A stretch of 64,000 nt of DNA from Oscillospiraceae bacterium (GCA_021203065.1 JAJQBX010000021.1:194514-258513), one strand, 5' to 3'; shown: positions 51,011 to 60,805, counted from the first letter of the stretch. The notes: generated by a model from the sequence alone, not told the origin. Program-made: numbers and translations.

Positions 51011-51028
51011 ACTCAGTTTCCTTTCATA

Positions 51029-51835
51029 TTAAAGACCGACCGGCTTGAACCCGCCATCAGTCAGAATGTATACTTCCCTGAATCCGCATTTTTTAATGAG
51101 CTCCGCCGCCATATCGAACCCGAAAAGAAGCTTCGTCTTATCGTGGCAATCAGACGAGATGATAACCCTGCCGTTCTTCTCGCAAATTCTCCTTAAGCAC
51201 CTTTCGGACGGATAGGGGACAGAGCGGTATCCCCTCGCCATTGCGCCGGTGTTCACTTCAAAGAGTGCATCTGTCTTTGCAATCTCATCCAGTGCAGCCA
51301 TTTCTGCGTCTATGAATCCTTGATTTTCGGAATCGTCCAGCCCTGAAAACAGCGTCACAAGGTCAAAGTGCCCGACGATATGGCAGTCGGTCATTCTGAC
51401 AACCTTGCTCTCAAGCTCAAAATAAGCCTCGCAGAGCGAAAGCATGTCGCCGTTAAAATACTTTTCGCAGATATTTTTGAGCCTGTCCCGGGACCAGTCA
51501 ACCGGCAGATAGTCGTCGCCAATCTTAAGATAGTGGACAGACCCGATTTTGTAGTCATATTCATTCTCAAGCCCGGAAATCTCAGTAAAAGCGTCTCTTT
51601 CAACACCTAAGAATATTTCGATTCTGTCCCGGTATTTCTCTTTGAGAACATTGACACAGTCGATGTACCCACGTTCGTCTTTCATGCCGTCAATTTTGGG
51701 ATTCCCGGTGAAGCTGTGGGAGGAGAACCCAAGGGAAGTCATCCCAAGCCTGAGAGCCTCCTTGACAACATCCTCTGCTTCGTCTTTTCCGTCGCAGAAA
51801 GTACAGTGTGTGTGAAGATTCTGAAGCGGGATCAT
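51029..51835 (-). CDS. hisJ: Histidinol-phosphatase, PHP family
   Basis: The 268-residue PHP-fold phosphatase removes phosphate from histidinol phosphate. Metal-binding motifs are visible: [10 protein letters not shown] at the N-terminus, SSHSF near 35, GSVHYL near 93, and SSDCHD near 220. I chose ATG 51835, whose ATGA overlaps the hisIE stop; longer starts run far into hisIE. Pathway position and neighbourhood support HisJ (HisK type) rather than a polymerase PHP domain. Confidence 0.93.
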   Translation of the reverse strand: MIPLQNLHTHCTFCDGKDEAEDVVKEALRLGMTSLGFSSHSFTGNPKIDGMKDERGYIDCVNVLKEKYRDRIEIFLGVERDAFTEISGLENEYDYKIGSVHYLKIGDDYLPVDWSRDRLKNICEKYFNGDMLSLCEAYFELESKVVRMTDCHIVGHFDLVTLFSGLDDSENQGFIDAEMAALDEIAKTDALFEVNTGAMARGYRSVPYPSERCLRRICEKNGRVIISSDCHDKTKLLFGFDMAAELIKKCGFREVYILTDGGFKPVGL

Positions 51836-52494
51836 ACCATCTTCTCCTGCTTTATTTTCTTGTCGACAACCAAGCTGTCCTTGACATGTCTGCTGGCGAG
51901 CTCGTCCCATATGTCGTCGGGCGTGATTCCGCTTTCCGCCATAAGAACGAAGAGGTGATATATAAGGTCCGCTATCTCGTAAACGGTCTCTTTCTTGTCC
52001 TCAGCCTTTCCGGCGATAATGACCTCGGTGCACTCCTCACCTACTTTTTTAAGAATCTTGTCAAGACCCTTTTCAAAGAGATAGGTGGTGTAAGAGCCCT
52101 CTTTCGGGCTCGTTTTTCTCCCGGAAATCTGGTCGTAAAGCTCCTGATAGCTGAAATCACTGAGAGCTTCCGACTGGTAAACCTTGTCGTTGAAGCAGCT
52201 GTCAGTGCCAAGATGGCAGGCAGGACCATCTTTCTCAACAGAAACGACAAGTGCATCCCGGTCGCAATCTGCGGTGATGCTGACTATGTGCTGATAGTTG
52301 CCGCTTGTTTCGCCCTTGAGCCATAGCTCAGCCCTCGAACGTGACCAGAAGCAGGTGAGCCCCTTTTCAATAGAAATCCCAAGGCTCTCCCTGTTCATGT
52401 ATGCCAAGGTCAGAACCTTGCCACTTTTCGCATCGACAACTATAGCGGGTATAAGCCCTTTTTTGTCAAATTTAAGTTCATTAATATCAAGCAT
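51832..52494 (-). CDS. hisIE: Phosphoribosyl-AMP cyclohydrolase / phosphoribosyl-ATP pyrophosphatase
   Basis: This 220-residue bifunctional protein covers steps 2 and 3 of histidine synthesis. The HisI domain (1-112) has [26 protein letters not shown] and CHLGTDSCF with the zinc cysteines; the HisE domain (about 118-208) has the helical [17 protein letters not shown] and [11 protein letters not shown] motifs. Both active parts look intact. It overlaps hisJ by four bases and follows hisF by eight. Confidence 0.96.
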   Translation of the reverse strand: MLDINELKFDKKGLIPAIVVDAKSGKVLTLAYMNRESLGISIEKGLTCFWSRSRAELWLKGETSGNYQHIVSITADCDRDALVVSVEKDGPACHLGTDSCFNDKVYQSEALSDFSYQELYDQISGRKTSPKEGSYTTYLFEKGLDKILKKVGEECTEVIIAGKAEDKKETVYEIADLIYHLFVLMAESGITPDDIWDELASRHVKDSLVVDKKIKQEKMV

Positions 52495-52502
52495 TTTGTC
52501 AC

Positions 52503-53261
52503 CTATATCCTCATATTTATGCCGTTTTCGGCGAGATACTTCTTTAAATCCCTGATTTCAATCGTCCCGAAGTGGAACACCGAAGCCGCAAGTCCGGCGT
52601 CAACTTTCTCGAGTGTCCTGAAAAGCTCCAAGAAATCCTCTTTCTTCCCGGCACCGCCTGAAGCGATGACAGGAATACTCACTGCATCCGAAACAGCCTT
52701 AAGCATCTCAATATCAAACCCGTCCTTGACTCCGTCGGTGTCGATAGAGTTGAGGACTATCTCGCCAGCACCCAGACTTTCGCCGTATTTAGCCCACTGA
52801 ACAGCATCAAGCTCGGTTCTGACCCGATTGCCTTTGGTGAAAACAGTGAAGCCGCTTTCGGTTCTCTTGGCGTCGATGCTCAAGACCACGCACTGCGACC
52901 CGTAAAGCTCAGCGGATTTACTGATAATCTCAGGGTTCGCTATAGCACCCGAATTGACGCTCACCTTGTCTGCGCCGCACTTCAACGCCATATCGAAGTC
53001 TTCGATGCTGTTTATCCCCCCTCCGACAGTCAGCGGAATGAAAACGTTTTCAGCAGTTCTCCTGAGCACATCCCAGATAAGTCTTCTTCCGTCACTCGAA
53101 GCAGTGATGTCGTAGAAGACGAGCTCGTCCGCACCGGAATTCGAGTAGAATTCCGCAAGCGAAACCGGGTCGGAAACATCCGAAAGCCCCTCAAATTTTG
53201 TTCCTTTAACAACCCTGCCGTTTTTAACGTCCAAGCAGGGGATAATTCTTTTTGTGATCAT
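52503..53261 (-). CDS. hisF: Imidazole glycerol phosphate synthase subunit HisF
   Basis: The 252-residue (beta-alpha)8 cyclase subunit makes imidazole-glycerol phosphate and AICAR with HisH. It starts [20 protein letters not shown] with catalytic Asp11, and has LTVGGGINS near 79, the second catalytic Asp in [14 protein letters not shown] near 130, and [13 protein letters not shown] near 198. Its ATG overlaps the hisA stop by four bases. Confidence 0.97.
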   Translation of the reverse strand: MITKRIIPCLDVKNGRVVKGTKFEGLSDVSDPVSLAEFYSNSGADELVFYDITASSDGRRLIWDVLRRTAENVFIPLTVGGGINSIEDFDMALKCGADKVSVNSGAIANPEIISKSAELYGSQCVVLSIDAKRTESGFTVFTKGNRVRTELDAVQWAKYGESLGAGEIVLNSIDTDGVKDGFDIEMLKAVSDAVSIPVIASGGAGKKEDFLELFRTLEKVDAGLAASVFHFGTIEIRDLKKYLAENGINMRI

Positions 53262-53971
53262 CTTGCTGCCTCAATCGCTTTCCCTATGTCAATAAGCCCT
53301 GTATAATACGCTTTTCCGATGATTGCCCCCGAAACTCCGGCACTTTTTAGCTCCGTAATTTCGCTGAGAGCCGTAACCCCTCCGGAAGCCACTATCTCAA
53401 TGTCAGGAAACTCCCGGCAGAGCTTTTCATAAAGAGCCACGTTCGTGCCCTTAAGAGCACCGTCCTTTGAAATATCGGTGCAGATAACGGTCTGAACCCC
53501 GACAGCCTGCATATCGGTCATGAAATCGGAGATTGTGATCCCACTGTCTGAAAGCCACCCGGAAATCCTTACGCTTCCATCAAGTATGTCAGCACCGACC
53601 GCAATTTCGCTTCCGTAAAGCGACACAGCTTTACATAGGAACTTCCTGTCGGTAACAGCAGCAGTCCCGATTATAACCCTGCTGAGCCCATGGGAAAGGT
53701 ATTTCTCCACAGTCTCCATCGACCTGATTCCTCCGCCGACCTCGACAAATATGCCGGTTTTAGCGGCAATCTTGGAGATGATACCGAGATTCGGCGTATC
53801 TCCGCTCTTTGCGCCGTCCAAGTCGACAATGTGCAGATACTCAGCACCGAGCTCATTCAGCCTCACAGCCGCCTCAACCGGGTCGCCATAGTCGGTTTTC
53901 TCCGAATAGTCGCCCTTGTAAAGCCTGACAGCTTTACCTCCGAGAATATCAACAGCGGGATAAATCTTCAT
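53258..53971 (-). CDS. hisA: ProFAR isomerase HisA
   Basis: The 237-residue (beta-alpha)8 isomerase opens the ribose of ProFAR. It starts MKIYPAVDILGGKAVRLYKG with Asp8, and has VEVGGGIRSMETVEKYL near 76, the acidic CTDISKDGALKGTN near 165 and VASGGVTALSEI near 193. HisA and HisF both keep the double phosphate-site pattern. It lies 12 bases after hisH. Confidence 0.96.
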   Translation of the reverse strand: MKIYPAVDILGGKAVRLYKGDYSEKTDYGDPVEAAVRLNELGAEYLHIVDLDGAKSGDTPNLGIISKIAAKTGIFVEVGGGIRSMETVEKYLSHGLSRVIIGTAAVTDRKFLCKAVSLYGSEIAVGADILDGSVRISGWLSDSGITISDFMTDMQAVGVQTVICTDISKDGALKGTNVALYEKLCREFPDIEIVASGGVTALSEITELKSAGVSGAIIGKAYYTGLIDIGKAIEAAR

Positions 53972-53983
53972 ATTAATTCCTCT

Positions 53984-54601
53984 CTAACCAAGCTCACAGA
54001 AAGCTTTTAAGATCTTAAGCCCCTTTTCGCCGCTCTTTTCCGGATGGAACTGACAGCCGTAGATGTTGTTTTTCCAGACAGTAGCCGTCACTGTTCTCGA
54101 ATACTCAGTAACCGCCGCAGTGTCTTTCTCGCAGTCAGTTGCATAGAAAGAATGGACGAAATATACGTGATCACCAGTCTCGCTGTACTTGAAAATCGGG
54201 CACTCAGGCTTGACTATATCAAGCGAGTTCCAGCCGATGTGTGGGATCTTCAAGTCTTCGTCGACATAGCCCTTGAGCGGCACAACCTTTCCCTTTATCA
54301 GCCCGAGCCCATTGTGAATGCCATACTCATAGCTCTCATCAAACAGAAGCTGCATCCCAAGGCAGATGCCCATAAGCGGCTTGCCGTTCGCGGTTTCCTC
54401 TTTAATGAGATCCGAAAGCCCCGATTCTCTGAGCTTATTCGCCGCTCCCTCAAACGCTCCCACGCCGGGGAGAATAAGGCGGTCAGCATCCCTGATTTTA
54501 TCTTTGTCGGAAGAAATCTCAGCATCCTCGCCGATTTTTCTTAGTCCCATCGACAGGGAAAAGAGATTCCCGACGCCATAGTCAATTATAACCGTTTTCA
54601 A
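53984..54601 (-). CDS. hisH: Imidazole glycerol phosphate synthase glutaminase subunit HisH
   Basis: The 205-residue class I glutamine amidotransferase delivers ammonia to HisF. It shows VIIDYGVGNLFSL, LPGVGAFEG near 47, the nucleophile in GICLGMQLLFD near 78 (Cys), and HPEKSGEKG with the catalytic His and Glu near 185. The start is TTG 54601 directly after the hisB stop, with AGGGAG eight bases upstream. Confidence 0.96.
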   Translation of the reverse strand: MKTVIIDYGVGNLFSLSMGLRKIGEDAEISSDKDKIRDADRLILPGVGAFEGAANKLRESGLSDLIKEETANGKPLMGICLGMQLLFDESYEYGIHNGLGLIKGKVVPLKGYVDEDLKIPHIGWNSLDIVKPECPIFKYSETGDHVYFVHSFYATDCEKDTAAVTEYSRTVTATVWKNNIYGCQFHPEKSGEKGLKILKAFCELG

Positions 54602-55189
54602 TCAGATAACTCCCTTTGTTGACGGCACTGCGCCCATCGCTTTCGGGTCGATAGCTACCGCCATTTTAAGACTTTTTGCAAGGCACTTGAAAGTACATTC
54701 AATAATATGGTGGCTGTTTTTCCCGTCAAGTTGCCTTATATGAAGAGTGAGACCCGCACTCCGAGCCAGAGCCGCCATAAACTCCTCGCATAGCTCCGTG
54801 TCGAAATCCCCGACCTTCTGTGTGGGAATATCGAGCTGACAGCTTAGGTATGCTCTTCCTGAAATATCTAAGGAAGTGAGTACCAACGCCTCATCCATCG
54901 GTATAACAGCCCAGCCATAGCGGGTAATTCCTGCCATGTCGCCGAGAGCCTCCTTAAGAGCAAGACCCAAGCAAATTCCAATATCCTCAACCGTGTGATG
55001 ATAGTCGACAAGTGTGTCGCCTTTACACTTCACCTTGAGGCAGAACCCGGAATGCTTAGCAAGCAGCGTCAGCATGTGATCCAAAAATCCACATCCGGAG
55101 TCTGTTTCCGACTCTCCGGGAGCATCCAGATTAAGATATAGTCTGATGTCCGTCTCTGCTGTTTTTCTCACAATAGTAGCTTCTCTCAT
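54602..55189 (-). CDS. hisB: Imidazoleglycerol-phosphate dehydratase
   Basis: The 195-residue monofunctional HisB dehydrates IGP to imidazole-acetol phosphate. It carries GFLDHMLTLLAKHSGF near 34, DYHHTVEDIGICLG near 63 and the C-terminal SHHIIECTFKCLAKSL, with the manganese-binding His/Glu sets. No N-terminal phosphatase domain is fused, consistent with a separate hisJ. It lies four bases after the hisC stop. Confidence 0.97.
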   Translation of the reverse strand: MREATIVRKTAETDIRLYLNLDAPGESETDSGCGFLDHMLTLLAKHSGFCLKVKCKGDTLVDYHHTVEDIGICLGLALKEALGDMAGITRYGWAVIPMDEALVLTSLDISGRAYLSCQLDIPTQKVGDFDTELCEEFMAALARSAGLTLHIRQLDGKNSHHIIECTFKCLAKSLKMAVAIDPKAMGAVPSTKGVI

Positions 55190-55193
55190 ACTC

Positions 55194-56258
55194 TCATCCT
55201 CCGTTCAGTATCCTTTCAAGCGTATCAGTAAGTGTAAGCATGTCCTCCTGCGTTCCAATGCTTATTCTCAGCCAGTCGTTGGTTCTTACGCCGGTGAAGT
55301 GCCTGACAAGTATTCCAGCTTCACGGAGCTTGTCTGACAGCTCATTCGCAGGAACGCTCTTATGCCTGCAAAATACAAAGTTCGTTTTTGAATCTGTGAG
55401 CTCAAAGCCGAGATTCTTAAGCTTTTCAGCAGTCATATCTCTTGTTTGCGCCACCAGTCTGCAGTTATTTCTGTAGTAGTCTATGTCATCAAGAGCCGCA
55501 GCCCCAGCCGCCAGAGCGGTTCTGTTGACAGAGTAGGGATTAAGAGTATACTTGAGCGTCTCAAGCTCCCTTATCCGGTCGCTGTTCGCAATCGCATACC
55601 CAAGCCTTGCGCCAGCTAAAGACATCGATTTCGAATAGGTTCTCGAAACGATGAGGTTCGGGTACTTAGTAACGAGTGGGGCACAGCTTTCAGCTCCGAA
55701 CTCAACATAAGCCTCATCAATGAGAACTACGCAATCTGGGCTTTCCTTGCAAATTCTCTCAATCTCGCTCAGACTGATAGCAATTCCGGTAGGTGCATTC
55801 GGATTTGCAATCACGATAAGCCCACTTTCAAGCCCGCAGTACTTCTTAATATCAATTGTAAAGTCACTTTCAAGTGCAAAGTGAGTTGCCTTTACACCGA
55901 ATAGTCCGCTCAGTACGTCATAAAACCCATAGGTGACATCCGGATAGTAAGCCGGCTTCTCGTCGTGAGCATATGCCATGAAGCTGAGGCTCAGAACTTC
56001 ATCAGAGCCATTTGTCGGAAGAACATTCTCCGCCTTAAGCCCAAGATTCCCCGCAAGTGCCGCCCTCAGGTCTCTGCAAGCTGGGTCGGGGTAAAGCTGT
56101 AAGCTTTTAGCAGACTCGCTCACTGCCTTTTGGACTGCCTCCGATGGAGGATAGGGCGACTCGTTCGTGTTGAGCTTGATATACTTCTTGTCCCTCGGCT
56201 GCTCGCCCGGAACATAGGGCTCAACATCTTTATATTTGGAAATGAGAAAGCTGTTCAT
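55194..56258 (-). CDS. hisC: Histidinol-phosphate aminotransferase
   Basis: The 354-residue PLP enzyme (fold type I) converts imidazole-acetol phosphate to histidinol phosphate. It has KLNTNESPYPPS near 28, NGSDEVLSL near 83, NPNAPTGIAI near 152, the IDEAYVEFG segment near 180, and the PLP lysine in SRTYSKSMSLAGARLGY near 208. Length is typical. It sits between hisD and hisB. Confidence 0.96.
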   Translation of the reverse strand: MNSFLISKYKDVEPYVPGEQPRDKKYIKLNTNESPYPPSEAVQKAVSESAKSLQLYPDPACRDLRAALAGNLGLKAENVLPTNGSDEVLSLSFMAYAHDEKPAYYPDVTYGFYDVLSGLFGVKATHFALESDFTIDIKKYCGLESGLIVIANPNAPTGIAISLSEIERICKESPDCVVLIDEAYVEFGAESCAPLVTKYPNLIVSRTYSKSMSLAGARLGYAIANSDRIRELETLKYTLNPYSVNRTALAAGAAALDDIDYYRNNCRLVAQTRDMTAEKLKNLGFELTDSKTNFVFCRHKSVPANELSDKLREAGILVRHFTGVRTNDWLRISIGTQEDMLTLTDTLERILNGG

Positions 56259-56269
56259 ATAAACTCCCG

Positions 56270-57544
56270 TCAGACCTCTTCATATCTTATAGTTGCGCTC
56301 TTTGCATGCGCCTCGAGACCCTCTTTTTGTGCAAAATAGGCTACATCGCCATACACCTTTTCGAAAGCCTCTTTCGTATAGTAGGTGAACTGCGACTTCT
56401 TCACAAAATCGTCAACCGAAAGGGGAGAGGAGAACCTTGCAGAGCCATTCGTCGGAAGAGTGTGGTTCGCTCCGCTCAGATAGTCCCCGAGAGCCTCCGG
56501 GCAGTATCTTCCCATGAAGATTGAGCCGGCATTCTTCACCTTATCTAAAACGTCAAAAGGATTGTCAAGGCAAAGCTCAATGTGCTCGGGAGCGATTACG
56601 TTCGCAACCTCTATTGCCTCGGAAATATCACGGGTAACGATGATTTTTCCGTTATTCTCTATAGAAGCCCTTGCAATCTCTTCTCTTGGGAGCTTCGAAA
56701 GCTGTATTTCTATTTCAGACTGAACCGCATATGCAAGCTCTTCTGAATCGGTGACCAGAACCGCACTCGCCATCCTGTCATGCTCCGCCTGCGAAAGGAG
56801 GTCTGCCGCAACGAACCGGGGATTACTCTTTTCGTCAGCCACTACAAGAATATCGCTCGGACCGGCAATCATGTCAATTGCCACCTCGCCGTAGACCTGT
56901 CTTTTTGCTTCTGCAACGAAAGCGTTTCCGGGACCCACTATCTTGTCGACTCTTGGAATACTCTCTGTCCCAAAAGCCAGAGCCGCAACCGCCTGAGCTC
57001 CGCCAACCTTATATATCTTGTCGATGCCTGCAATCTTTGCGGCGGCTAAAATGTACTTGTTGATACTGCCGTCCTTTGACGGGGGAGTGACCATGACTAT
57101 TTCGCCGCACCCTGCAAGCTTTGCGGGAACAGCGTCCATAAGTACAGTCGACGGATAAGCCGCCGTACCTCCGGGGACATACAAGCCAACTCTTGCAAAC
57201 GGTATTATCTTCTGACCGCAGACGATTCCGTCCTTTTCGGAAACGACAAACGAGCTCCTTAACTGGTGCTTGTGGAAGTCCCTGATGTTCTCTGCCGCTT
57301 CGTTGAGAATTCTCACGAACTCAGGTTCAACCGAAGCATAAGCCGTCTCGATCTCTTCATCTGTCGCTCGGAAATCCTCAATATCCGTCCTGTCGAATTT
57401 CAGGGAATACTCCCTTAAAGCCTTGTCGCCGTTTGCTTTTACGTTCGCAATAATCGCTGAAACCGTATCAGCAACCGATTGCGAATCAACCGGCTTCTTA
57501 AAAATCTCCTGATTTTCTTCTGTGTAATTATAAATCTTTATCAT
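56270..57544 (-). CDS. hisD: Histidinol dehydrogenase
   Basis: The 424-residue zinc enzyme oxidises histidinol to histidine in two steps. It shows GLYVPGGTAAYPSTVLM near 124, VGGAQAVAALAFGTESIPRV in part near 178, KIVGPGNAFVAEAKRQVYG in part, SQAEHDRMA with zinc/catalytic residues near 255, and GRYCPEALGDYLSGANHTLP near 345. Full length. It follows hisG by eight bases. Confidence 0.97.
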   Translation of the reverse strand: MIKIYNYTEENQEIFKKPVDSQSVADTVSAIIANVKANGDKALREYSLKFDRTDIEDFRATDEEIETAYASVEPEFVRILNEAAENIRDFHKHQLRSSFVVSEKDGIVCGQKIIPFARVGLYVPGGTAAYPSTVLMDAVPAKLAGCGEIVMVTPPSKDGSINKYILAAAKIAGIDKIYKVGGAQAVAALAFGTESIPRVDKIVGPGNAFVAEAKRQVYGEVAIDMIAGPSDILVVADEKSNPRFVAADLLSQAEHDRMASAVLVTDSEELAYAVQSEIEIQLSKLPREEIARASIENNGKIIVTRDISEAIEVANVIAPEHIELCLDNPFDVLDKVKNAGSIFMGRYCPEALGDYLSGANHTLPTNGSARFSSPLSVDDFVKKSQFTYYTKEAFEKVYGDVAYFAQKEGLEAHAKSATIRYEEV

Positions 57545-57552
57545 ATTTCTGT

Positions 57553-58185
57553 CTACCCCTTTGACTCAATAATTTTCGAAATTTCTGAGACAATTTTCGA
57601 TATTTCATCCTGCCTGAATTTCGCCGACGATTTGTTTAAGATAAGCCGTGCGGAAATCTCGAATATCGTCTCGAAAACCTCAAGGTCGTTTTCTCTTAAT
57701 GTGTCTCCCGTCTCGACAATGTCTACGATGACGTCAGAAAGCCCCAAGATAGGTGCCAGCTCAATTGAGCCGTTCAGCTTTATAACGTCAATTCTCCTCG
57801 ACTGCCTTTCGTAGTACTCAGAAGCAATGGTGGGAAACTTTGTTGCAACTGAGAGAGTTCTGTTCGGATTGTCCCAGAAGTCCTTTTTGGCGGCAACGCA
57901 CATCCTGCATCTGCCCATTCCCAAGTCCAGAACTTCATAGACGTCCGGGCTCGACTCCTCAAGAATGTCCTTCCCGACAACTCCGATGTCCGCCGCTCCA
58001 CGCTCGACGTAGATAGCGACGTCGGACGGCTTCACCCAGAAAAACCTTACTCCCGACCCGGGAAGCTCCAATATGAGCTTACGTGAGCTGAACCCGATGT
58101 CGCCACAGGGAATAATTCCGGCTTCCTGAAACAGCTTCAGTGCCTTTTCGCCCAAGCGTCCCTTGGGCAGTGCTATGCTTATCAT
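57553..58185 (-). CDS. hisG: ATP phosphoribosyltransferase, short HisG
   Basis: The 210-residue short-form catalytic subunit starts MISIALPKGRLGEKALKLF and has the PRPP-loop-like DVIVDIVETGDTLREN near 155 and ADIGVVGKDILEE near 70. The short form lacks the C-terminal regulatory domain and needs HisZ, which is encoded just upstream. It catalyses the first, feedback-controlled step. Confidence 0.96.
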   Translation of the reverse strand: MISIALPKGRLGEKALKLFQEAGIIPCGDIGFSSRKLILELPGSGVRFFWVKPSDVAIYVERGAADIGVVGKDILEESSPDVYEVLDLGMGRCRMCVAAKKDFWDNPNRTLSVATKFPTIASEYYERQSRRIDVIKLNGSIELAPILGLSDVIVDIVETGDTLRENDLEVFETIFEISARLILNKSSAKFRQDEISKIVSEISKIIESKG

Positions 58186-58195
58186 ATGTAATTCC

Positions 58196-59287
58196 TCAAG
58201 TCTCGTTAAAATAGATTATCTTGCCGAACCGTGCCCTTTTCGGGACGACATCGAGAACCCGAACCCGTTTGCCATTCTGTGAGAGCTCGGCGGCTCTCCT
58301 CGCTACATCAGCGGCATTATCCTCAGCTGAATATACAAGCGCAATGTCGGCATCCAAGGCATCTTTCTGGTCAAGCACCCTTTCGAGCGATTCGACATTA
58401 AGAGCAAAGCCTATAGCACCCTTATTCTTGCCGATTCGCTTAAGAAGCGGGTCGTATCTTCCTCCACTCAGGACTTTCTCAGGAATTCCCTCAATGAATC
58501 CCTGAAAAACGATTCCGTTATAGTAGCTCATGTCCTGAACGACAGAAAAGTCAAGCCTGAGACTGTCATATATATCGCTGCTTCTCAACGCTTCGGCAAC
58601 CCTTTCAAGCTCCCGAAGTCCCTCTTCGGCAGGAGTGCCGATGCAGATCTCCCTTAAGCAGGGGAGAACCTCGTCAGGAGATCCGGACATGTCCGCAAGC
58701 TTCATAAGCCTTTCTTTAACTCCACAGTCCGCAGAAATTCCCGAAAGAAGACTTTCTATCCCGTGAAGATTCTTCGAGCCAATAAGCCTGGTGAGCTCTT
58801 TTCTTTGAGACTCCGAAACGGGGAGGGCATCGATAAGTCCCGTAACAATCCCCATATGCGAAATGTCGAGTATAAACTTCCTTCCGAAAAGCCCAAGGCT
58901 CTCAGCTGCTAAGCTCACGACCTCGCAGGTGTTGTACAGGTCGATATTCCCGATGCACTCAAGCCCCGACTGCAAAATCTCTTTCAGCCGGTGCGAATCG
59001 TGCGACACCCTGCAGACGTTCTCGTCATAATAGAGCTTTTCGGTGACGCCGTCCTCCTCAGTCCTTGAACGGATGATGGACATGGTGACATCAGGCTTCA
59101 GAGCCATAAGCCGCCCCTCGGTGTCTGTAAACGTTATGACCGCTTCGCCGCCCAGAAAGTCCTTATTCTGCGCATATATGTCATACTCCTCAAAGCCGTT
59201 CATCTTGTAGCCCTGATAGCCCCGGCTTTCATAGAGTGCTCTAAGCTTCAGGACAGCTTCTTCGTCAGCTCTGAGAGCGTTATTCAC
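58196..59287 (-). CDS. hisZ: ATP phosphoribosyltransferase regulatory subunit
   Basis: The 363-residue HisRS-like protein lacks synthetase function and forms a hetero-octamer with short HisG. Class II-type segments are ALKPDVTMSIIRSR near 70, QSGLECIG near 109, and SYYNGIVFQGFIEGIPEKVLSGGRYD in part near 245. It lacks the anticodon-binding domain of HisRS. The GTG start at 59287 overlaps the yerC stop by eight bases. Confidence 0.92.
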   Translation of the reverse strand: MNNALRADEEAVLKLRALYESRGYQGYKMNGFEEYDIYAQNKDFLGGEAVITFTDTEGRLMALKPDVTMSIIRSRTEEDGVTEKLYYDENVCRVSHDSHRLKEILQSGLECIGNIDLYNTCEVVSLAAESLGLFGRKFILDISHMGIVTGLIDALPVSESQRKELTRLIGSKNLHGIESLLSGISADCGVKERLMKLADMSGSPDEVLPCLREICIGTPAEEGLRELERVAEALRSSDIYDSLRLDFSVVQDMSYYNGIVFQGFIEGIPEKVLSGGRYDPLLKRIGKNKGAIGFALNVESLERVLDQKDALDADIALVYSAEDNAADVARRAAELSQNGKRVRVLDVVPKRARFGKIIYFNET

Positions 59288-59567
59288 ATTCTTTCATCCT
59301 TTCGATTGCCGTTTTATAGCCGTTCTCGCCGTACATGAGACTGCGGTTGACCCGGCTTATAGTCGTGGTGCTTGCACCGGTTTCGTTCGCAATGTCCGAG
59401 TAGACAAGACCTTTTTCCAAAAGCCTTGCGACCTCAAATCGCTGGCTCATCTCCTTAAGCTCCTTGACGGTGCATAAATCCTTGAAAAAGTGCTCGCATT
59501 CGCTGGTGCTTTCAAGCCTTAATATCGCTTCAAACAGCTTGGCTGTGTTTTCTTCATAGGTAGCCAT
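59280..59567 (-). CDS. YerC/YecD-family TrpR-like regulator, probable histidine regulator
   Basis: The 95-residue protein resembles TrpR: a helical N-terminus, LCTVKELKEMSQRFEVARLL near residues 32-50 and a helix-turn-helix YSDIANETGASTTTISRVNR near 56-75. TrpR-family proteins of this type (sometimes called HisR) have been proposed from comparative genomics to repress histidine genes in Firmicutes. It is the first gene of the complete his operon, and its promoter carries three regularly spaced repeats, so autoregulation is likely. SD AAGGAG, ATG start. Confidence 0.88.
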   Translation of the reverse strand: MATYEENTAKLFEAILRLESTSECEHFFKDLCTVKELKEMSQRFEVARLLEKGLVYSDIANETGASTTTISRVNRSLMYGENGYKTAIERMKECE

Positions 59568-59584
59568 GAGTGGTATTCTCCTTT

Positions 59585-59628
59585 TGTTACTGTGTTACCA
59601 TGTTACCACAGCAGCGTATTAAAGTCAA
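59585..59628 (-). promoter_or_regulatory. Histidine operon promoter with 8-bp-spaced operator repeats
   Basis: On the minus strand, TTGACT (59623-59628), 17 bases, TAACAT (59600-59605). TGTTAC occurs at 59585, 59593 and 59601 on the plus strand, exactly every eight bases, covering the -10 box and the start region. This is a fitting binding site for the YerC/TrpR-like repressor encoded next to it. Confidence 0.72.
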
Positions 59629-59738
59629 GTGGTATTTTCACCGAAATTCTTTTGAGAATAGCCCCGCAGTTTGTGCTGATAGTCCTCCAGCTCTCCCGTA
59701 ATTCGAAGAAATCTCTACCACTTCGACAGATTCGGGTA

Positions 59739-59768
59739 TTGACAGCTTGGATAAAACTATGATATTAT
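59739..59768 (+). promoter_or_regulatory. Promoter of the zinc-ribbon protein gene
   Basis: TTGACA (59739-59744), 18 bases, TATTAT (59763-59768), 36 bases upstream of the ATG. Confidence 0.8.
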
Positions 59769-59804
59769 TATAAAAACCGATTTAATATTTGAGGAGGGAA
59801 AACA

Positions 59805-60743
59805 ATGTTTTGCCAGAAATGCGGCACCAAAAATCCCGACAACGCAAACTTCTGTCAGGGTTGCGGCTTGCCATTAAATAAACCATCCCCGGAAAAATCA
59901 CAGGAAAAGCCTCAGGAGAATTTCTATCAGTCTCCGCCGCCAACCGCAAATCCCGAGCCTGCAGTAAATCAGGAAACAGCTGAGCCAAAGCCCGAATCTC
60001 CGCTTGCAGCTCTCAAAAAAGTCGCTTCATCCGTACTCTTCCGGTTCACAGCGTTTGCTTTCTGCTCGCTGATACTGTCAAATATACTTGCACTCATCGA
60101 CACCAGCTTCACGTGGGGACTGGTCAGTCAGGTCTTGGGCGACATCGACCCGAGCTTAGTAAACGACATGTCAAGGTATCTCACGAGCATCAGCTCATTC
60201 GGAGCGATAGTTTCCCAGATCCCGATGATTATCGTCGCAGTTTGCCTCTGGGCGACCTATGCCACCGCCACAAGCAAAAAGGACAAGCCTTTCAACACCG
60301 CCGGTCTCACAATCATCAAGACCCTCTACACAGTTGAGCTCGTTCTTACATGCATACTTTTAGCACTCTGCATGGTAGTTCTCTTGGCAGCAAGCGTCAC
60401 CTCTACCAACGCTGATGATGCAATGCTGGCGTTCATCTGTGTAATTGCGGTGGACATTGTATTTGGTTTCGCTATCCTATGGCTTGTACTGATTATAAAA
60501 AGCCTCAACGCCGCAAAAACAGCCGCCTACGAGGAGCACGGCAAGCACTTCGGCAAAAACGCCTCTGCACTCGTCGGAGTAATCTGCTACTTCATGGGAG
60601 CTGTCAATATCGTCGCCGCAATAGTAAACCTTATCTTCCTTTCCATAGTCTCATTCTGCAACTGCGCCATCGCCGCCGCAGTCCAGATCTGCTTCGGAGT
60701 TCTCATATTCCGGTTCCGTGGCGAAATGAGGAAGCTGAAATAA
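59805..60743 (+). CDS. Zinc-ribbon membrane protein, unknown function
   Basis: The 312-residue protein opens with a double-Cys zinc ribbon MFCQKCGTKNPDNANFCQGC (Cys pairs at 3/6 and 17/20), followed by a Pro/Gln/Glu-rich linker to about residue 65 and about five hydrophobic helices between residues 80 and 305. It resembles the large group of clostridial zinc-ribbon membrane proteins without known role. It has its own promoter, a GAGGAGGG SD and a terminator. Confidence 0.8.
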   Translation: MFCQKCGTKNPDNANFCQGCGLPLNKPSPEKSQEKPQENFYQSPPPTANPEPAVNQETAEPKPESPLAALKKVASSVLFRFTAFAFCSLILSNILALIDTSFTWGLVSQVLGDIDPSLVNDMSRYLTSISSFGAIVSQIPMIIVAVCLWATYATATSKKDKPFNTAGLTIIKTLYTVELVLTCILLALCMVVLLAASVTSTNADDAMLAFICVIAVDIVFGFAILWLVLIIKSLNAAKTAAYEEHGKHFGKNASALVGVICYFMGAVNIVAAIVNLIFLSIVSFCNCAIAAAVQICFGVLIFRFRGEMRKLK

Positions 60744-60759
60744 TCTTAGCATAAAAACA

Positions 60760-60798
60760 GGGCAACGAGCTTTAATTAGCATCGTTGCCCGATTTTTT
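60760..60798. terminator. Terminator between the zinc-ribbon and pyruvate kinase genes
   Basis: GGGCAACGA and TCGTTGCCC form a perfect nine-base stem with T tract on the plus strand and A tract on the other side, so it may serve both convergent genes. Confidence 0.87.
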
Positions 60799-60805
60799 AT
60801 GCAGT

